Assembly (NCBI GenBank): GCA_003996215.1
Contig: QJPP01001543.1
Span: 398,641 to 462,640 of the forward strand
Length of the DNA stretch: 64,000 nt
DNA from: Jaltomata sinuosa
Taxonomy: Eukaryota; Streptophyta; Magnoliopsida; Solanales; Solanaceae
Direction: 5' to 3'
The notes below the pieces were generated by a model. It saw nothing but the letters and a program-made list of their open reading frames with translations, was not told the origin of the DNA and made no database searches. The translations under genes and the position numbers were made by a program. Each line of letters starts with the position of its first letter. The stretch's first letter is position 1. Positions 1-11,854 of the stretch are shown piece after piece.

Positions 1-645
1 ACTCAGCATGGTTTATGTCGGTTAAGAGAAACTCCGACATGATTAATTTCAAGCTATGAAGTTACATGTTATCATACTTTGAATTTTATTTGTACTTTAT
101 GTTTTATCTCTTATATCTTGATAATTCTCTTATGTTATTTCTACATGAAAAGGTTCACCTTAAGCATGTTTTAAGTATGTTTTTATCATTATCATGCATA
201 TCTGACATACTAGGTATATCATATAGTAGTGACGGATATTTTGCGCTGTATCCTCTTGATGATGCAGATTCAAGTGTTTCCCATCAGGCTCATGGCTAGA
301 CAAAGCTGGATATCCAGTCAGTGTTGGTGAGTCCTTATTGTTCGAGGGCTAGTTATGACTCTAGTTTATTTTGTTTACTTATTTTAATACTTTGAGTTAG
401 CTAGGGTCTTGTCCTAGCAACTCTTTATGTCATGTATAGAGGCTTTCCATACATAGATAGTATTCGGGTCTCCTTTCAATCATGTTCTTTTGATATTATC
501 TTATGGATTGAGTTATCTAATTCGTATTATGCTTTCGTTATGCTTAATTGATATGCCTGAGTTATGCTATGAACAAGGGTTAGCTTGGGGTACTTGTGGT
601 CCTTGGTCCCGTGTTATGCCCGGGGGGTAGCCTCGGGGCATGACA
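1..645 (+). repeat. Element 1, 3' portion of the 5' LTR
   Basis: The sequence aligns along its length with 7050-7693 and ends in GGGGCATGACA just before the PBS. It includes a conserved stretch (about 222-272, GACGGATATTTTGCGCTG and a GATGATGCAGATTC motif) also seen in the LTRs of elements 2 and 5 and in the solo LTR; this is probably within R/U5, but that is inference. Confidence 0.92.
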
Positions 646-649
646 AACT

Positions 650-661
650 TGGTATCAGAGC
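650..661 (+). other. Primer-binding site (initiator Met tRNA), element 1
   Basis: TGGTATCAGAGC lies 4 bases after the LTR terminus. It is complementary to the 3' end of plant initiator methionine tRNA, the usual primer for minus-strand synthesis in these elements. It is not a tRNA gene. Confidence 0.93.
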
Positions 662-853
662 CTCAAGTTCAAGAGTCCTAGGATGTCTGAAAGCTGCATC
701 GAGTAGAGTCTTTTTCATGTGTATAAAGCATGCCACACATATGAGAGAGAAGCTATGAGGAGTCTTATAAAACTCAACTTCTTTCATGATCATATCATGC
801 GATAGATCTTAACTCTAATGTTCCTCTAATATTTACCTTGTACATTTTAGATC

Positions 854-2045
854 ATGCCTCGATGTGCTATGCCTCACCGAGCTACTCAGAATGTCACTCC
901 TCCAGTTTCGGCCCCCAAGGTAACAAATGAGAAGCTTAGGAATGCCATCCATTTTGCTAGCCTAAACCTTGGCCTCTCAGGCCAATCATATGGCTCCTAT
1001 CCTCGTCCACCCTCAAGGTGGGGTAGCAGCTTGAGTTTGTGATTTTATCCGTATGAACCCGCCAGAGTTTTGGGGTTCGAAAGTGAATAAGCATCTGCTA
1101 AATTTTATTGATGAAGTGAAGAAATTATTTGATGTGATGCAAGTGGTTGGTGTTGATTGTGTGGAGATCATGTCCTATCAACTCAAGGATGAAGCTCATA
1201 TCTGGTCAAGCAATGGAATGATGCTAGAGCTAGGGACGAGGTCCCTATGACTTGGGAGTGTTTTGAGAGAGCCTTCGTTGACTGGTTCTTTCCATGAGAG
1301 TTGAGGCGAGTGAAGACTAAGGAATTTGTGAACTTGAGACAGGGATCTATGACTGTTCAGGAGTATAGTTTGAAGTTCACTAAGTTATCTAGGTATACCC
1401 ATTCTATGGTAGCGGAACTGCATGATCAGATGAGCAAGTTTATCTATGGGGTTTTTGATTTGGTGAAGAAAGAGTGTAGGTCTGCTATGCCGTTGAGTGA
1501 TATGAATATTTCCAGACTCATGACCCATGCTCACCAGATTGAGAGAGACAGGCTTAGGGAGATGGCTAGGGAGAACAAGAGGTCTATATCTGAGGGTTCA
1601 GGTTTTGGTCATCAGAGTTTCGATGGCGAACATCGCTCCTCATTCCAAAAGAAGTCATCAGGACCCGTTCATTCTTCTTCTAGTGCTCCTACCCAGGCCC
1701 AAAAGCCTCATCATGATCAGACTGGTAGAGGATCTAGTTCTTATTCACAGTCTCAGGAGAGTGTTGCTAAGAGATCTTCCCACCCTATTTGCAGCACGTG
1801 TGGGAAAACTCACCCAGGAGAGTGTAATTTGGGCACAGGTGCATGTTTCTGGTGTGGACAAGTTGGGCACATTATTAGAGACTACCCTTCAGCTAAGAAG
1901 GAGCAGGGAGGCAGTAGGGCTCAGTCTGCTCTAGCAGCCCCAGGAGGTCGACCAGCCCAGCAGGGCACAACTTCTAGTTCTGGTGGTCAGCGCCAGAACT
2001 GCCTTTATGCTATGTCCTCTCGTCAGGACCAGGAGGGTTCCCCAG
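854..2045 (+). pseudogene. Element 1 gag (broken)
   Basis: Gag forms the particle and binds the RNA template. The start at 854 (MPRCAMPHR) matches in place and style the MPPRR start of element 2. Retrotrans-gag homology is visible at 1053-1500, with the NLRQGSM and EYSLKF motifs. Two zinc-knuckle-like motifs follow: a compact C-x2-C-x3-H-x3-C (CSTCGKTHPGEC, about 1793-1828) and a standard knuckle at 1844-1885. In the second the last cysteine has become tyrosine (TGC to TAC), which should spoil zinc binding. The frame changes between 854-1042, 1053-1250 and 1301 onward, so frameshifts break the gene. The remainder is a serine- and glutamine-rich linker. Confidence 0.88.
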
Positions 2046-5000
2046 ATGTTGTTACTGGTATGTTGAAAGTTTTCTCGTTTGATGTGTATGCTTTGTTGGA
2101 CCTCGGTGCCTCCTTATCTTTTGTAACCCCTTATATAGTATGCAAATTCAAAGTATGTCCTAAATTTATTTTAGATACCTTTTTTGTTTCTACTCCTATT
2201 GGCGAGTCAGTCCTAGACAAAAGAATATATTGAAATTGACCTATGTTGGTCCTTCAAATTGTCACTTCAGTAGATTTAGTAGAGTTGGAGATGACAGATT
2301 TTGATGTTTTTCTTGGTATGGATTTGCCACATGCGTGTTATGCTTCTATTTATTGTCGTACTCGGGTTTTCAGTTTCAAGTTTCCAAATGAACCCGTCTT
2401 AGAATAGAAAGGTATTCCCCCATCCTTCGAAAGGTCATTTCATATCTTATCTTAAGGCTAGGAAGATGATTTCAAAGGGGTATGTTTATCATATAGTTCG
2501 GGTTATGTACATGGAGTCCAAAAACCCCTCCTTTCAGTCGGTTCCTATTATGAATGAATTCCCAGAAGTGTTCCCAGAGGATTTACCTGGAGTCTCTCTC
2601 GAGCAGGAAATTGACTTTAGGATAGATCCTCTTTCGAATACAAATCATATCTCTATTCCTCCTTATAGGATAGCCCTGCAGAACTTAAAGAGTTGAAGGA
2701 TCAAATGAAGGATCTTCTTGATAAGGGTTTCATTAGGACTAGCATTTCTCCATGGGGTGCTCCAGTATTATTCGTGCGAAAGAAAGATGTTTCCCTCAGA
2801 ATGTGTATTGACTAGCGTCAGTTGAACAAGGTCACAATCAATAATAAGTATCCCATTTCTAGGATTGATGATTTGTTCGATCAGCTTCAGGGTGCTAGTT
2901 TCTTCTTCAAGATTGACCTTAGATCTGATTATCATCAGCTTCGTGTAAGAGAGTGTGATATTCTAAAGACAGCCTTCAGGACTCAGTATGGTCATTATGA
3001 ATTTATTGTGATGTCTTTTGATCTAACAAATGCTCCTGCAGCTTTTATGGATTTGATGAACCGCGTGTTAAGTAGTTTCTAGATATGTTTGTGATTATTT
3101 TCATTGATGATATCCTCATCTACTCTCAGAGTGAGGAGGAGTATGCGGACCATTTGAAAGTTGTGTGGCAAACTTTCAAGGATCGAAAGTTATATGCTAA
3201 GTTTAGCAAGTGTGAGTTTTGGATGCAGTAAGTTTTGTGGGTCATATTGTGACTAAATAAGGTATTCAGGTTGATTCTCAAAAGATAGAGGCAGTAAAGA
3301 ACTGGCCTAGAACCACTTTCCCGTCTGATATTAGAAGCTTTTTGGATTTGGTTGGTTACTACAGGATGTTTGTGGAAGGATTTTCTTCCATTGATGCCCC
3401 TTTGACTCGATTGACTCAGAAGAAGGTAAAATTTTAGTGGTCTGATTTGTTTGAGAAGAACTTTCAGGAATTAAAGACTAGATTAACCACAACTTCAGTG
3501 TTAGCTCTACCCAAGGGCCTAGATGTTTTTTTTTGTGTATTTTGATGCTTTTAGGATTGGTTTGGGTTGTGTTTTGATGCATTGTGGTAAAGTGATTTCT
3601 TATGCTTTGAGATAGCTTAAGACTCATGAGAAGAACTACCCTACTCATGATCTTGAGTTGGCAGTCGTGGTCTTTTCTTTGAAGATTTGGAGACATTACT
3701 TGTATGGGGTTCATGTGGATGTATTCACCAATCATAAGAGCCTTCAGTATGTGTTCACTCAGAAGTAATTGAATTTGTGACAAAGAAGATGGCTTGAGCT
3801 TCTTAAGGATTATGACATGAGTGTGCTTTACCATCCGGGTAAGGCTAATGTTGTGGCGGATGCACTTAGTAGATTGTCGATTGGTATTGTGTCTTCAATC
3901 AAAGAAGGAAAGAAAGAATTTTAAAGAGGTTCATAGACTAGCTCGGTTGGGATTTTGCCTTATGGACTCGACAGAAGGTGGTGTTATTGTTCAGAAAGGT
4001 TCTGAATCATCCTTGGTAGCAGAAGTGAAGGCAAAGCAAGACAGTGATCCCATTTTACTTCAGCTTAAGGGTGCAGCCCATCAGCAAATGGTTGAGGTTT
4101 CTCCCAAGGGGGAGATGGTGTACTTCGTTATCAGGGTCAACTATGTGTGCCATATCTAGATGGGTTGCACCAGCAGATTTCGACTGAGGCGCATAATTCC
4201 AGATATTCCATTCACCCCGGTGCCTCCAAGATGTACCATGATCTATGGAAAGTCTTATGGTGGAATGGTATGAAGAGGGACATAGATGGTTTTATGGCTA
4301 AGTGTCCCAACTATCAGTAAGTGAAGGTAGAGCACCAGCAACTAGGTGGCATGATTCAGAATATTGACATTCCTACTTGGAAGTAGGAAGCGATTAATAT
4401 GGACTTCATTACAGGTTTGCCTCGTACTCGAAGGCAACATGATTCGATTTGGGTGATTGTCGACCGGATGACTAAATCATCCCATTTCTTGGTTGTTAAG
4501 ACTACAGATTCAGCAGACGATTATGCCAGACTCTATATCTGGGAGATAGTTTGATTGCATGGTATTCCTTTGTCCATCATTTCAGATAGGGGCAGTCAGT
4601 TTACCTCTCAGTTTTGGAGATCATTTCATAAAGTTCTTGGTACTCAGGTGAAGCTTAGCACAACTTTTCACCCTGAGACAGATGGCTAGGCAGAGTGTAC
4701 CATTCAAACTTTGGAGGATATTTTGAGGGCTTGTGTGATTGATTTCAAAGGTAATTGGGATGATCACTTACCACTTATCGAGTTTGCCTACAACAGTAGC
4801 TTTCACTCTAGCATCCAGATGGCTTCTTATGAAGAACTTTATGGTCGAAAATGTAGATCTCCTATTGGTTGGTTTGAGGTAGGTGAGGCAGCCTTTATTG
4901 GTCAAAATTCAACTCATGAGACTATGAAAAAAGTTTAGCTTATTAGGGAGATGTTGAAGACCGCTCAGAGTCGATAGAAATCATATGCGGATGTGATTAG

Positions 5001-5451
5001 AATGGAATTAGAATTAAAAGTTGATGATTGGATTTTCCTAAATGGGTCACCCATGAAGGGTGTGATGAGATTTGGAAAGAAAGGTAAACTTGGTCCCCAT
5101 TTTTTAGGTCCTTATCAGATTCTGAGGAGAGTTGATAGTGTTGCTTATGAGTTGGATTTGCCAATGGAATTAGAAGTAGTTCAGTAGGATTTCCATGTTT
5201 CCTTACTGAAGAAGTGTGTTGGTGATCCAACCTTGATCGTTCCTTTGGAGGATGTAGGTGTGAAGGATAGTCTCACCTATGAGGATGTTCCCGTAGAACT
5301 CCTTGATCGTTAGATTCCAAGGTTGAGAAATAAGGAAGTCACTTCGGTAAAGGTCCTTTGAAGGAATCAGCTTGTCGAAGGAGCTACTTGGGAAGCGAAA
5401 TTAGCCATGAAAGCCAAGTACCCTCACCTCTTTCCCTCCGATTCCTTTTAA
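2046..5451 (+). pseudogene. Element 1 pol (protease-RT-RNase H-integrase-chromodomain tail), broken
   Basis: Protease is at about 2058-2460, with an altered active-site region (DLGAS). RT is at 2600-3230: KIDLRSDYHQ and the catalytic FIDDILIYS (about 3097-3126) are readable. RNase H follows at 3440-3880 (HDLELAVVVFSLKIW; VVADALSRL). Integrase is at 4160-4940: the HHCC finger has lost one cysteine (CPNY where CPNC is expected), while DFITGL, ISDRG and a downstream glutamate remain. The C-terminal GPY-like region and a chromodomain-like tail (EGATWEAK, KYPHLF) run to a TAA at 5449-5451. There are at least ten in-frame stops and several frameshifts. Most stops look like Q to TAG/TAA, R to TGA or W to TAG/TGA changes. 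Clearly non-functional. Confidence 0.9.
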
Positions 5452-5673
5452 GCTTGAGGTAATAGTTTCCTCCTTAGTATGTTCCTCTGATCCTATTCCA
5501 TCGGCTCCTCTCATGATCCTAGCATGCATTCATGTTTTCGAAATTGATTCAATCATGTTTTAAGTTGAAAAGTTCAGTTTCATGTTTATTCCTTGATTTC
5601 CATGTTTTGTTGCTGGTTGGGCTATTTTTTCTTTAGTTTCCCTTGCATAGTCTACATTCGAGGATGAATGATT

Positions 5674-5687
5674 CCAAGGGGGAGATA
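5674..5687 (+). other. Polypurine tract, element 1
   Basis: A purine run (CCAAGGGGGAGATA, with one interrupting T) lies directly before the 3' LTR. It is the expected plus-strand primer. The sequence TTCGAGGATGAATG upstream (about 5657-5670) recurs before the 3' LTRs of elements 5 and D. Confidence 0.85.
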
Positions 5688-5688
5688 T

Positions 5689-7693
5689 TGTAACACCCCG
5701 GTATTTAAACTAGCTTTCTAAGTTGAAACTTTGAAAAAAATTGATGTTCCAAGGGATAATGGGTCCAAACCATGGACCATGGTTCGAACCATGACTCGTG
5801 GAATAGAACCGTGATTTAGGTTCTATAGGAACCAATCTCTGGTCTGAGACCACGAGTTAACTCTACGGACCGTAGTTTGTTCTACGGACCATAAAGTAGA
5901 CTCGTGGAACTCAGGTCTGAGGTCTGTCATTCCTGAGGAACGATGACTTGGGTCTACGACGCATAAAAATTTATACGGGTTTGTCCTGTTGACCCGTAGA
6001 CTACCTTCTGTAGCCTGTTGTTTTGGCCAAAAACGACCGATGAAAACCACAGGTCGTGGTTTGGTCTACGACCCTTGGAACCCATCCGTGGTCCCTGAAG
6101 GTCAACTTTTTCCAACTTCTTCCTAATTATAGTACAGGGGTATTTTAGTCATTATCCACCCTTTTAACTCCTAAATGATATCATTTTTACTATTTCTAGA
6201 AGGGTTTTCACCCTCATTAGCCTAAGTCCCTTCTCATTACCTCATTCATCTCCCAAAAAGGAAAAGAACTCTCTCAAGCTCAAAGTCTCAAGCTCCTAGT
6301 CCAAGTCTCCTAATCTTTTCAATTTCAAGTGGGTTAACTCCAATCAAGGTATGTGGGTATTTCAAAATAGGTTCCTTTCACCCTTGTTCCCAAAACCCCA
6401 AATTTTAAATTGTGATTTCATGAACTTTCAAATTAGGGTTCTTACCCAATTCTTATGGGTTTTGCTATAAATTATCTTCTCATGATTTTAATATGAAATT
6501 TCATTAAATTGCATGATTTACATGGGGTTTTACATATCAGTTCCTATTTCATGAGTTGAAGGTCATTTATGGTAAATCCTACATGCATGAATTAATTTAA
6601 GCAAATTGGGGAAAATGATAGCATGTTTCATGAATTTCAAGTAAGTGCATGCCTAGTTCCTATGTTATATGAAAGTATATGTTATTATTGAATTGAAATA
6701 AGGCCATGCATGTTTTCAAGTTATGAATTATTATGCAATGCAATACACCCGATGTGCCATCAATGCTCACGAATCATTTTCTAAACCAAGATTCGTGAGT
6801 AGTATGAAAATCCAGGATATGAACATGTTTATGAACAACCTTTGACATCTAGATATGTCACCTGTATGTGAGCCTCATGTTATGTTTTGGGAGTAGTATT
6901 TAGCACTGAGCAATGAGGGTTCTAGATAACCCAAGTCCAAAACTACATTGCCACCGTAGGTTCCCCTTCGTGGCTTATGACATGGTTCTAACCATGGCCG
7001 GTTAGGACAACCTTTTTTAGTGTGGGTGCATGACACTGGACTCCATGTAACTCATCATGGTTTATATTGGTTAAGAGAAACTCCCATATTATAATTTTCA
7101 AGCTATGAAGTAATATGATATCATACTTTGAATTTTAACCATACTTCATGTTTTATGTCTTATATCTTGATAATCCTCTTATGTTATTCTTTAGGAAAAG
7201 TCTCACCTTAAGGATGTTTTAAGTATGTTTTTATCATGATCATTCATATCTCACATACTCAGTACATCCTATAGTACTGACGGATATTTTGCGCTGCATC
7301 CTTTTGATGATGCAGATTCAGGTGTTTCACATCAGTCTCGTGGCTAGACGAAGCTGGATATCCAGTCAGTGTTGGTAAGTCCTCATTGTTCGAGGGCTAC
7401 TTATGACTCTAGTTTGCTTCGATTACTTATTTTCATACTTTGAGTTAGCTAGAGTCTTTTCCTAGCAAATCCTTATGTCATGTATAGAGTCTTTCCAGAC
7501 ATAGACAGTATTTGGGTCTTCTTCGAATCATGTCCTTTTGATTTTATCTTATAGATTGAGTTATCTAATTCATATTATGCTTCCGCTATGCTTAATTGAT
7601 ATGCCCGAGTTATGCTATGACCAAGGGTTAGCTTGGGGCGTTTGTGGTCCTGGGTCCCATGTTACGCCCAGGGGGTAGCCTCGGGGCGTGACA
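5689..7693 (+). repeat. Element 1, 3' LTR (complete, 2005 bp)
   Basis: It begins TGTAACACCCC and ends GGGGCGTGACA, with TG...CA termini. Its right part matches 1-645. Bases 5770-6090 form a patch dense in short inverted repeats (for example CTACGG-A-CCGTAG at 5863-5875, plus several ACGAGT/ACTCGTGG copies). Polyadenylation and TATA positions cannot be fixed from sequence alone. Confidence 0.93.
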
Positions 7694-10436
7694 AGGTAGG
7701 TGATCATCCCAACTACCCTTGAAGGCAATCACACAAGCTCTCAACATATCCTCTAAGGTCTGAATGGTATGTTTTTCCTGACCATCTGTCTGTGGATGAA
7801 ATGTTGTACTAAGTTTCACCTGAGTACCAAGACCTTTCTGAAATAATCTCCAGAAGTGAGACGTAATTGAGGACCTCTATGTGAGATGGTAGAGAAGGGA
7901 ACCCCATGCAACCTGACTATATCACTTATGTAGAGTCTGGCATAATCCTCCGCTGAATCTGTAGTCTTGACAGCCAAGAAGTGAGCTGACTTAGTAACCC
8001 TCTCCACTATCACCTAAATGGAGTCATCCTTCCTGCGTGTACGAGGTAAATCTGTAATGAAATCCATATTGACAACTTCCCACTTCCAAGTAGGAATGCT
8101 AATCTCCTGAGTCACACCCCCTAGTTTATGATGTTCCACCTTAACTTGCTGACAGTTGGGACACTTAGCCACAAAATCTATGATGTCCATCTTCATGTCA
8201 TTCCACCAATAGACTTCCCGTAGATCATGGTACATCTTAGTGGCACCCGGATGAATAGAATATTTGGAATTATGGGCTTCGGTAAGGATCTGCTGCTTCA
8301 ACGCATCCACATTTGGAACATATAAGCGACCCTAGTAACGGATCATACCATCTCCCCCTTGAGTGAAAACCTCAACTCTTTGTTGATGAACTACACCTTT
8401 AAGCTGAAGCAATATGGGATCACTATCTTGTTTCTCTTTAACCTCCGCTACTAATGAAGATTTTGACCCATTCTAGACTATCACACCCCTATCTGGCGTG
8501 TCCATGAGGCAAACTCCTAAGAGACCAAGCCTATGAACATCTCTGGCTAATTCTTTATTCTCTTTCTCAACATGTGACACACTACCAATGGACATCCTGC
8601 TGAGGGCATCGGCCACTACATTAGCCTTACCTGGATGGTAGAGCACATTCATAAGATAATCCTTGAGGAACTCAAGCCATCTCCTTTGACGAAGATTCAA
8701 CTCTTTCTGGGTGAACACATACTGGAGGCTCTTATGATCTGTGAACACATCAACATGAACACCATATAACTAGTGTCTCCAGATCTTTAGGGCAAACACA
8801 ACTGCTACAAGTTCGAGGTCATGTGTCAGGTAATTCTTTTCATTGACCTTAAGTTATCTGGAAGAATAAGCTATGACCTTACCCTGTTGTATCAAAACAC
8901 AACCCAGGACGACTCTGGATGCATCACAATAAATCACATAACCATTTGAACCCTCTGGTAGAGTCAAGACAGGAGTTATAGTCAACATGGTTTTCAGTTC
9001 TAAGAAACTCATTTCACACTCATCTGACCACTGAAACTTGACCTTTGAGTCAACTTGGTCAATAGGGCAGCTATGGATGAATATCCTTCAACAAATCTCT
9101 GGTAGTAACCCGTCAAACCTAAGAAACTTCTGATGTCAGTCGGAGAGGTGGGTATAGGCTAGTGCTTTACTACCTCAATTTTTTGGGAATCAACACGGAT
9201 CCCTTCTTTGGATACCACATGACCAAGGAAAGCAATAGACTGCAACTAGAATTCACACTTGCTAAACTTAGCAAATAATTGGCGATCTTTGAGAGTTTGC
9301 AGAACAACCCTCAGATGAGTCACATGCTCCTCCTTATTCCGAGAGTAAACTAGGATATCATCAATTAAAACAATGACAAACAAGTTCAAATACTATTTGA
9401 ACACCTTATTCATTAAGTCCATGAAAACTGTAGGAGCATTGGTTAGTCCAAAAGACATAACTACAAATTCGTAGTGACCATACCAAGTCCTTAAGGCTGT
9501 CTTTAGGATGTCACTATCTCTGACTCTGAGATGATGATATCCAGATTTGAGGTCTATCTTAGAAAAGCAACTAGCACCCTGAAGCTGGTCGAACAAGTCA
9601 TAAATCCTGGGGATAGGATATTTGTTCTTGATTGTGACTTTGTTCAACTGACGGTAGTCAATGCACATCCAGAGAGAACCGTCCTTCTTACGCACGAACA
9701 ACATTAGACCACCCCATGGAGAGATGATGGGTCTGATGAAGCCTTTATCTAGAAGGTCTTTCAACTGTTCTCTCAATTCCTTATGCTCAGATGGAGCCAT
9801 TCTATAAGGAGGAATTGAAATAGGCTGGGTATCTGGAAGGAGATCTATTCTGAAGTCAATTTCCCTTTTGGGAGGAACTCCAGAAAGATCTTCTGGGAAC
9901 ACTTTTGGAAACTCATTCACTACTGGGACTGACTCAAGAGTTGGGGTCTCGAAGTTTGAATCCTTAACCCAAAGAAGATGATAAATATACCCTTTGGAAA
10001 TCATTTTTATGTACTTAAGGTAAGAGATTAACCGACCTGCAGGCACTGAATTACCAACCTTCCACTCTAAGACTGGCTCGTTATGAAACTGAAACCGAAC
10101 GATCCTAGTTCTACAATTGATTGAGACATAACAGGAATGTAACCAATCCATGCCTAGAATGATATCAAAATCTACAATTTCTAACTCTACAAGATCTGCT
10201 GAGGTGACTTTCTGGGAAACTATGACAGGGCAATTTTTGTATACCCGTCTCGCTATAAGTGGGTCACCAACTGGAGTAGAGACTGAGAAGGTTTCTGGGA
10301 GGATTTCTGGTCTGACATTGAAATTTAGTGCTATATAAGGAGTTAAAAATGAAAGCATAGCCCACGGATCTAACAATGCTTAAACATGGGTATTAAAGAC
10401 TCACAATGTACCTGTGACCACATCAGGAGAATCCTC
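7694..10436 (-). pseudogene. Element 2 pol (protease-RT-RNase H-integrase), truncated by element 1
   Basis: The protease starts about 10376, where the active-site loop reads DPWA instead of the family's DPGA-like motif; this alone would probably inactivate it. A continuous 327-residue stretch (10376-9393) covers protease and the first half of RT (ILGMDWL, CIDYRQLNKVT, KIDLKSGYHHLR, MSFGLTNAP). After a stop at 9393 the RT catalytic motif is still readable as LIDDILVYS (about 9370-9345). RNase H is at 8900-8590 (VVADALSRM at its end). Integrase follows from 8310: the HHCC finger (H..H, CPNCQQ) is intact, then MDFITDLPRT and ISHRG, where the central aspartate is histidine. Frameshifts lie between 9393 and 8748 and near 7817. 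Confidence 0.9.
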
Positions 10437-11615
10437 CTAGTCCTGTCGAGCCTGAAGAGCATATAACCTGTTCTGGCACTGACCACCACCTATTCCAGAT
10501 AAGCCACCCTTCTGAGTGGGGTGACCTACTAAAGCTGCTATAGAACCAGTATGAGTCTGTGGGTGAACATCCTTACCCTCTTGAGAAGTTGTTGGACAAT
10601 CCCTCATTATGTGGCTTGGTTTACCACACCCAAAGCCGTTTCCACTACCTATCATGCACTCACCTTGGTGGTTTCTACCACACTTTATACACACTGGGTT
10701 AGTGAACCCACTAGTAACCATACTTTGGGACTTAGAGCCAGATGCTCTATCCCGTCGATCCTTCATGAACTTAGGCATTGGGGCACTAGCAGAAGATAGA
10801 GTTGAAGCTAAATTTTTTTGGCAATATTGAGAGCGGTTTCCACCCTCTGACCTCTGATGATAGTGGCTATAATCACATGTCCTAGCCCTCTTAGAATATC
10901 CTTCCCTTTCTTTAATCTTTTTCTCCTTAATTTGGTAACCATAAGTAGCTAACCTGGAGAAGTCCATCTCCTTAATGAGCATGGCCGTCTTGCATTCCTT
11001 GACCAAATCATCAGACAGTCTAGATATAAACTTGCTCATACAAGCTCTAGAGTCAGCTACCATTGCCGAAGCATGCTTGGATAGCTAAGTGAACTTCAAA
11101 AAATAATCCTTTATGCTCATGTCATTCTGCTTCAGGTTGATGAAATCCTGAACCATGGCTTCCCTAAGCTCTAGTGGGAACAACCGGTCCATAAAAGCAG
11201 TCTTGAAAAGATCCCAAGTCACTGGTCCTGCATTTTCACAATGAGATTCCTTCCATTGCTGGTACCAAGTGTAGGCCACTCGTTTCAGTTGATAAGCGGC
11301 CAAGTCTGTACCCTCGACTGGGGTGAGACCCATAATACCTGTTACTTTCTGAACATCCTCTAAGAACTGTTGGGGATCCTCTTTTGTCTTGTACCCATGA
11401 AACTCTAGAGGGTTCATCTGAGTAAAGTCCTGGATTTTGGCTGCAGCAGTATTAACCTGAGGCAGAGCAGGTATCGCAGCCTGCTGATTGACCTGGGCGG
11501 TCATGGCCTGAGCAAGCACTTCAAATGTAGCCCTCAATTCATGCGTAACCTGCTCATTCAATGGGTTTGTTGGAGCTGTTGGCTGTTTCCAAGCATTAGC
11601 TCTTCTAGGAGGCAT
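10437..11615 (-). pseudogene. Element 2 gag (near-continuous frame, one internal stop)
   Basis: The start MPPRRANAWK at 11615 is the typical opening of Tekay/Del gag. Retrotrans-gag homology is clear (MNPLEFHGYKTKEDPQQFL, AAYQLKRVAYTWYQQW, FMDRLFPLELREAMV). One in-frame TAG at 11085-11087 splits the gene; the frame then continues to 10437. Near the C terminus a compact knuckle CIKCGRNHQGEC is intact. The second knuckle (GFGCGKPSHIMRDC) has lost its first cysteine to glycine. The downstream pol continues in the same frame after further stops, which suggests an original single gag-pol frame. Confidence 0.9.
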
Positions 11616-11838
11616 TTTTCTGAAACGTGAAGAGCATGAGTTAGAATAGAAGGATATTAAATAGAGTTCATACTCTATAGCACGAGCTGGAAAAGAAGGG
11701 TTGTTATTCCTAATGAAGTCTCATAGATTCTCCCCTATAAGTGTGGCACACTTTACCATAAGTCTGGCATGCTTCACACCCATGAAGAAGACTCTACTCG
11801 ATACGGCTTTCAGACATCCTAGGATACTGAAACCTTAT

Positions 11839-11850
11839 GCTCTGATACTA
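11839..11850 (-). other. Primer-binding site, element 2
   Basis: On the minus strand it reads TAGTATCAGAGC, one change from the initiator-Met-tRNA complement, and lies 4 bases from the LTR end at 11855. Confidence 0.88.
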
Positions 11851-11854
11851 AATT

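Larger units (their letters stand above)
1..7693 (+). mobile_element. Element 1: Ty3/gypsy (Tekay/Del-like) retrotransposon, 5' end off window
   Basis: The parts run in order: end of the 5' LTR (1-645), PBS (650-661), decayed gag (from 854), decayed pol (to 5451), polypurine tract (5674-5687) and a complete 3' LTR (5689-7693). The first base of the window corresponds to about base 7050 of the 3' LTR, so roughly 1.36 kb of the 5' LTR lies upstream. The 3' LTR ends in CA and abuts the integrase of an oppositely oriented element at 7694, so element 1 inserted into element 2. The right flank begins aggta, the expected position of a 5-base target duplication; the left copy is not visible. The two LTR ends are roughly 88 % alike by eye, so this is not a recent insertion. 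It cannot make its own proteins because of many stops and frameshifts. Confidence 0.93.

Noticed and set aside
650..661. tRNA gene or fragment
   Set aside because: Only 12 bases complementary to a tRNA 3' end next to an LTR; this is a primer-binding site, as at 11839, 21810, 25114, 36158 and 57593.
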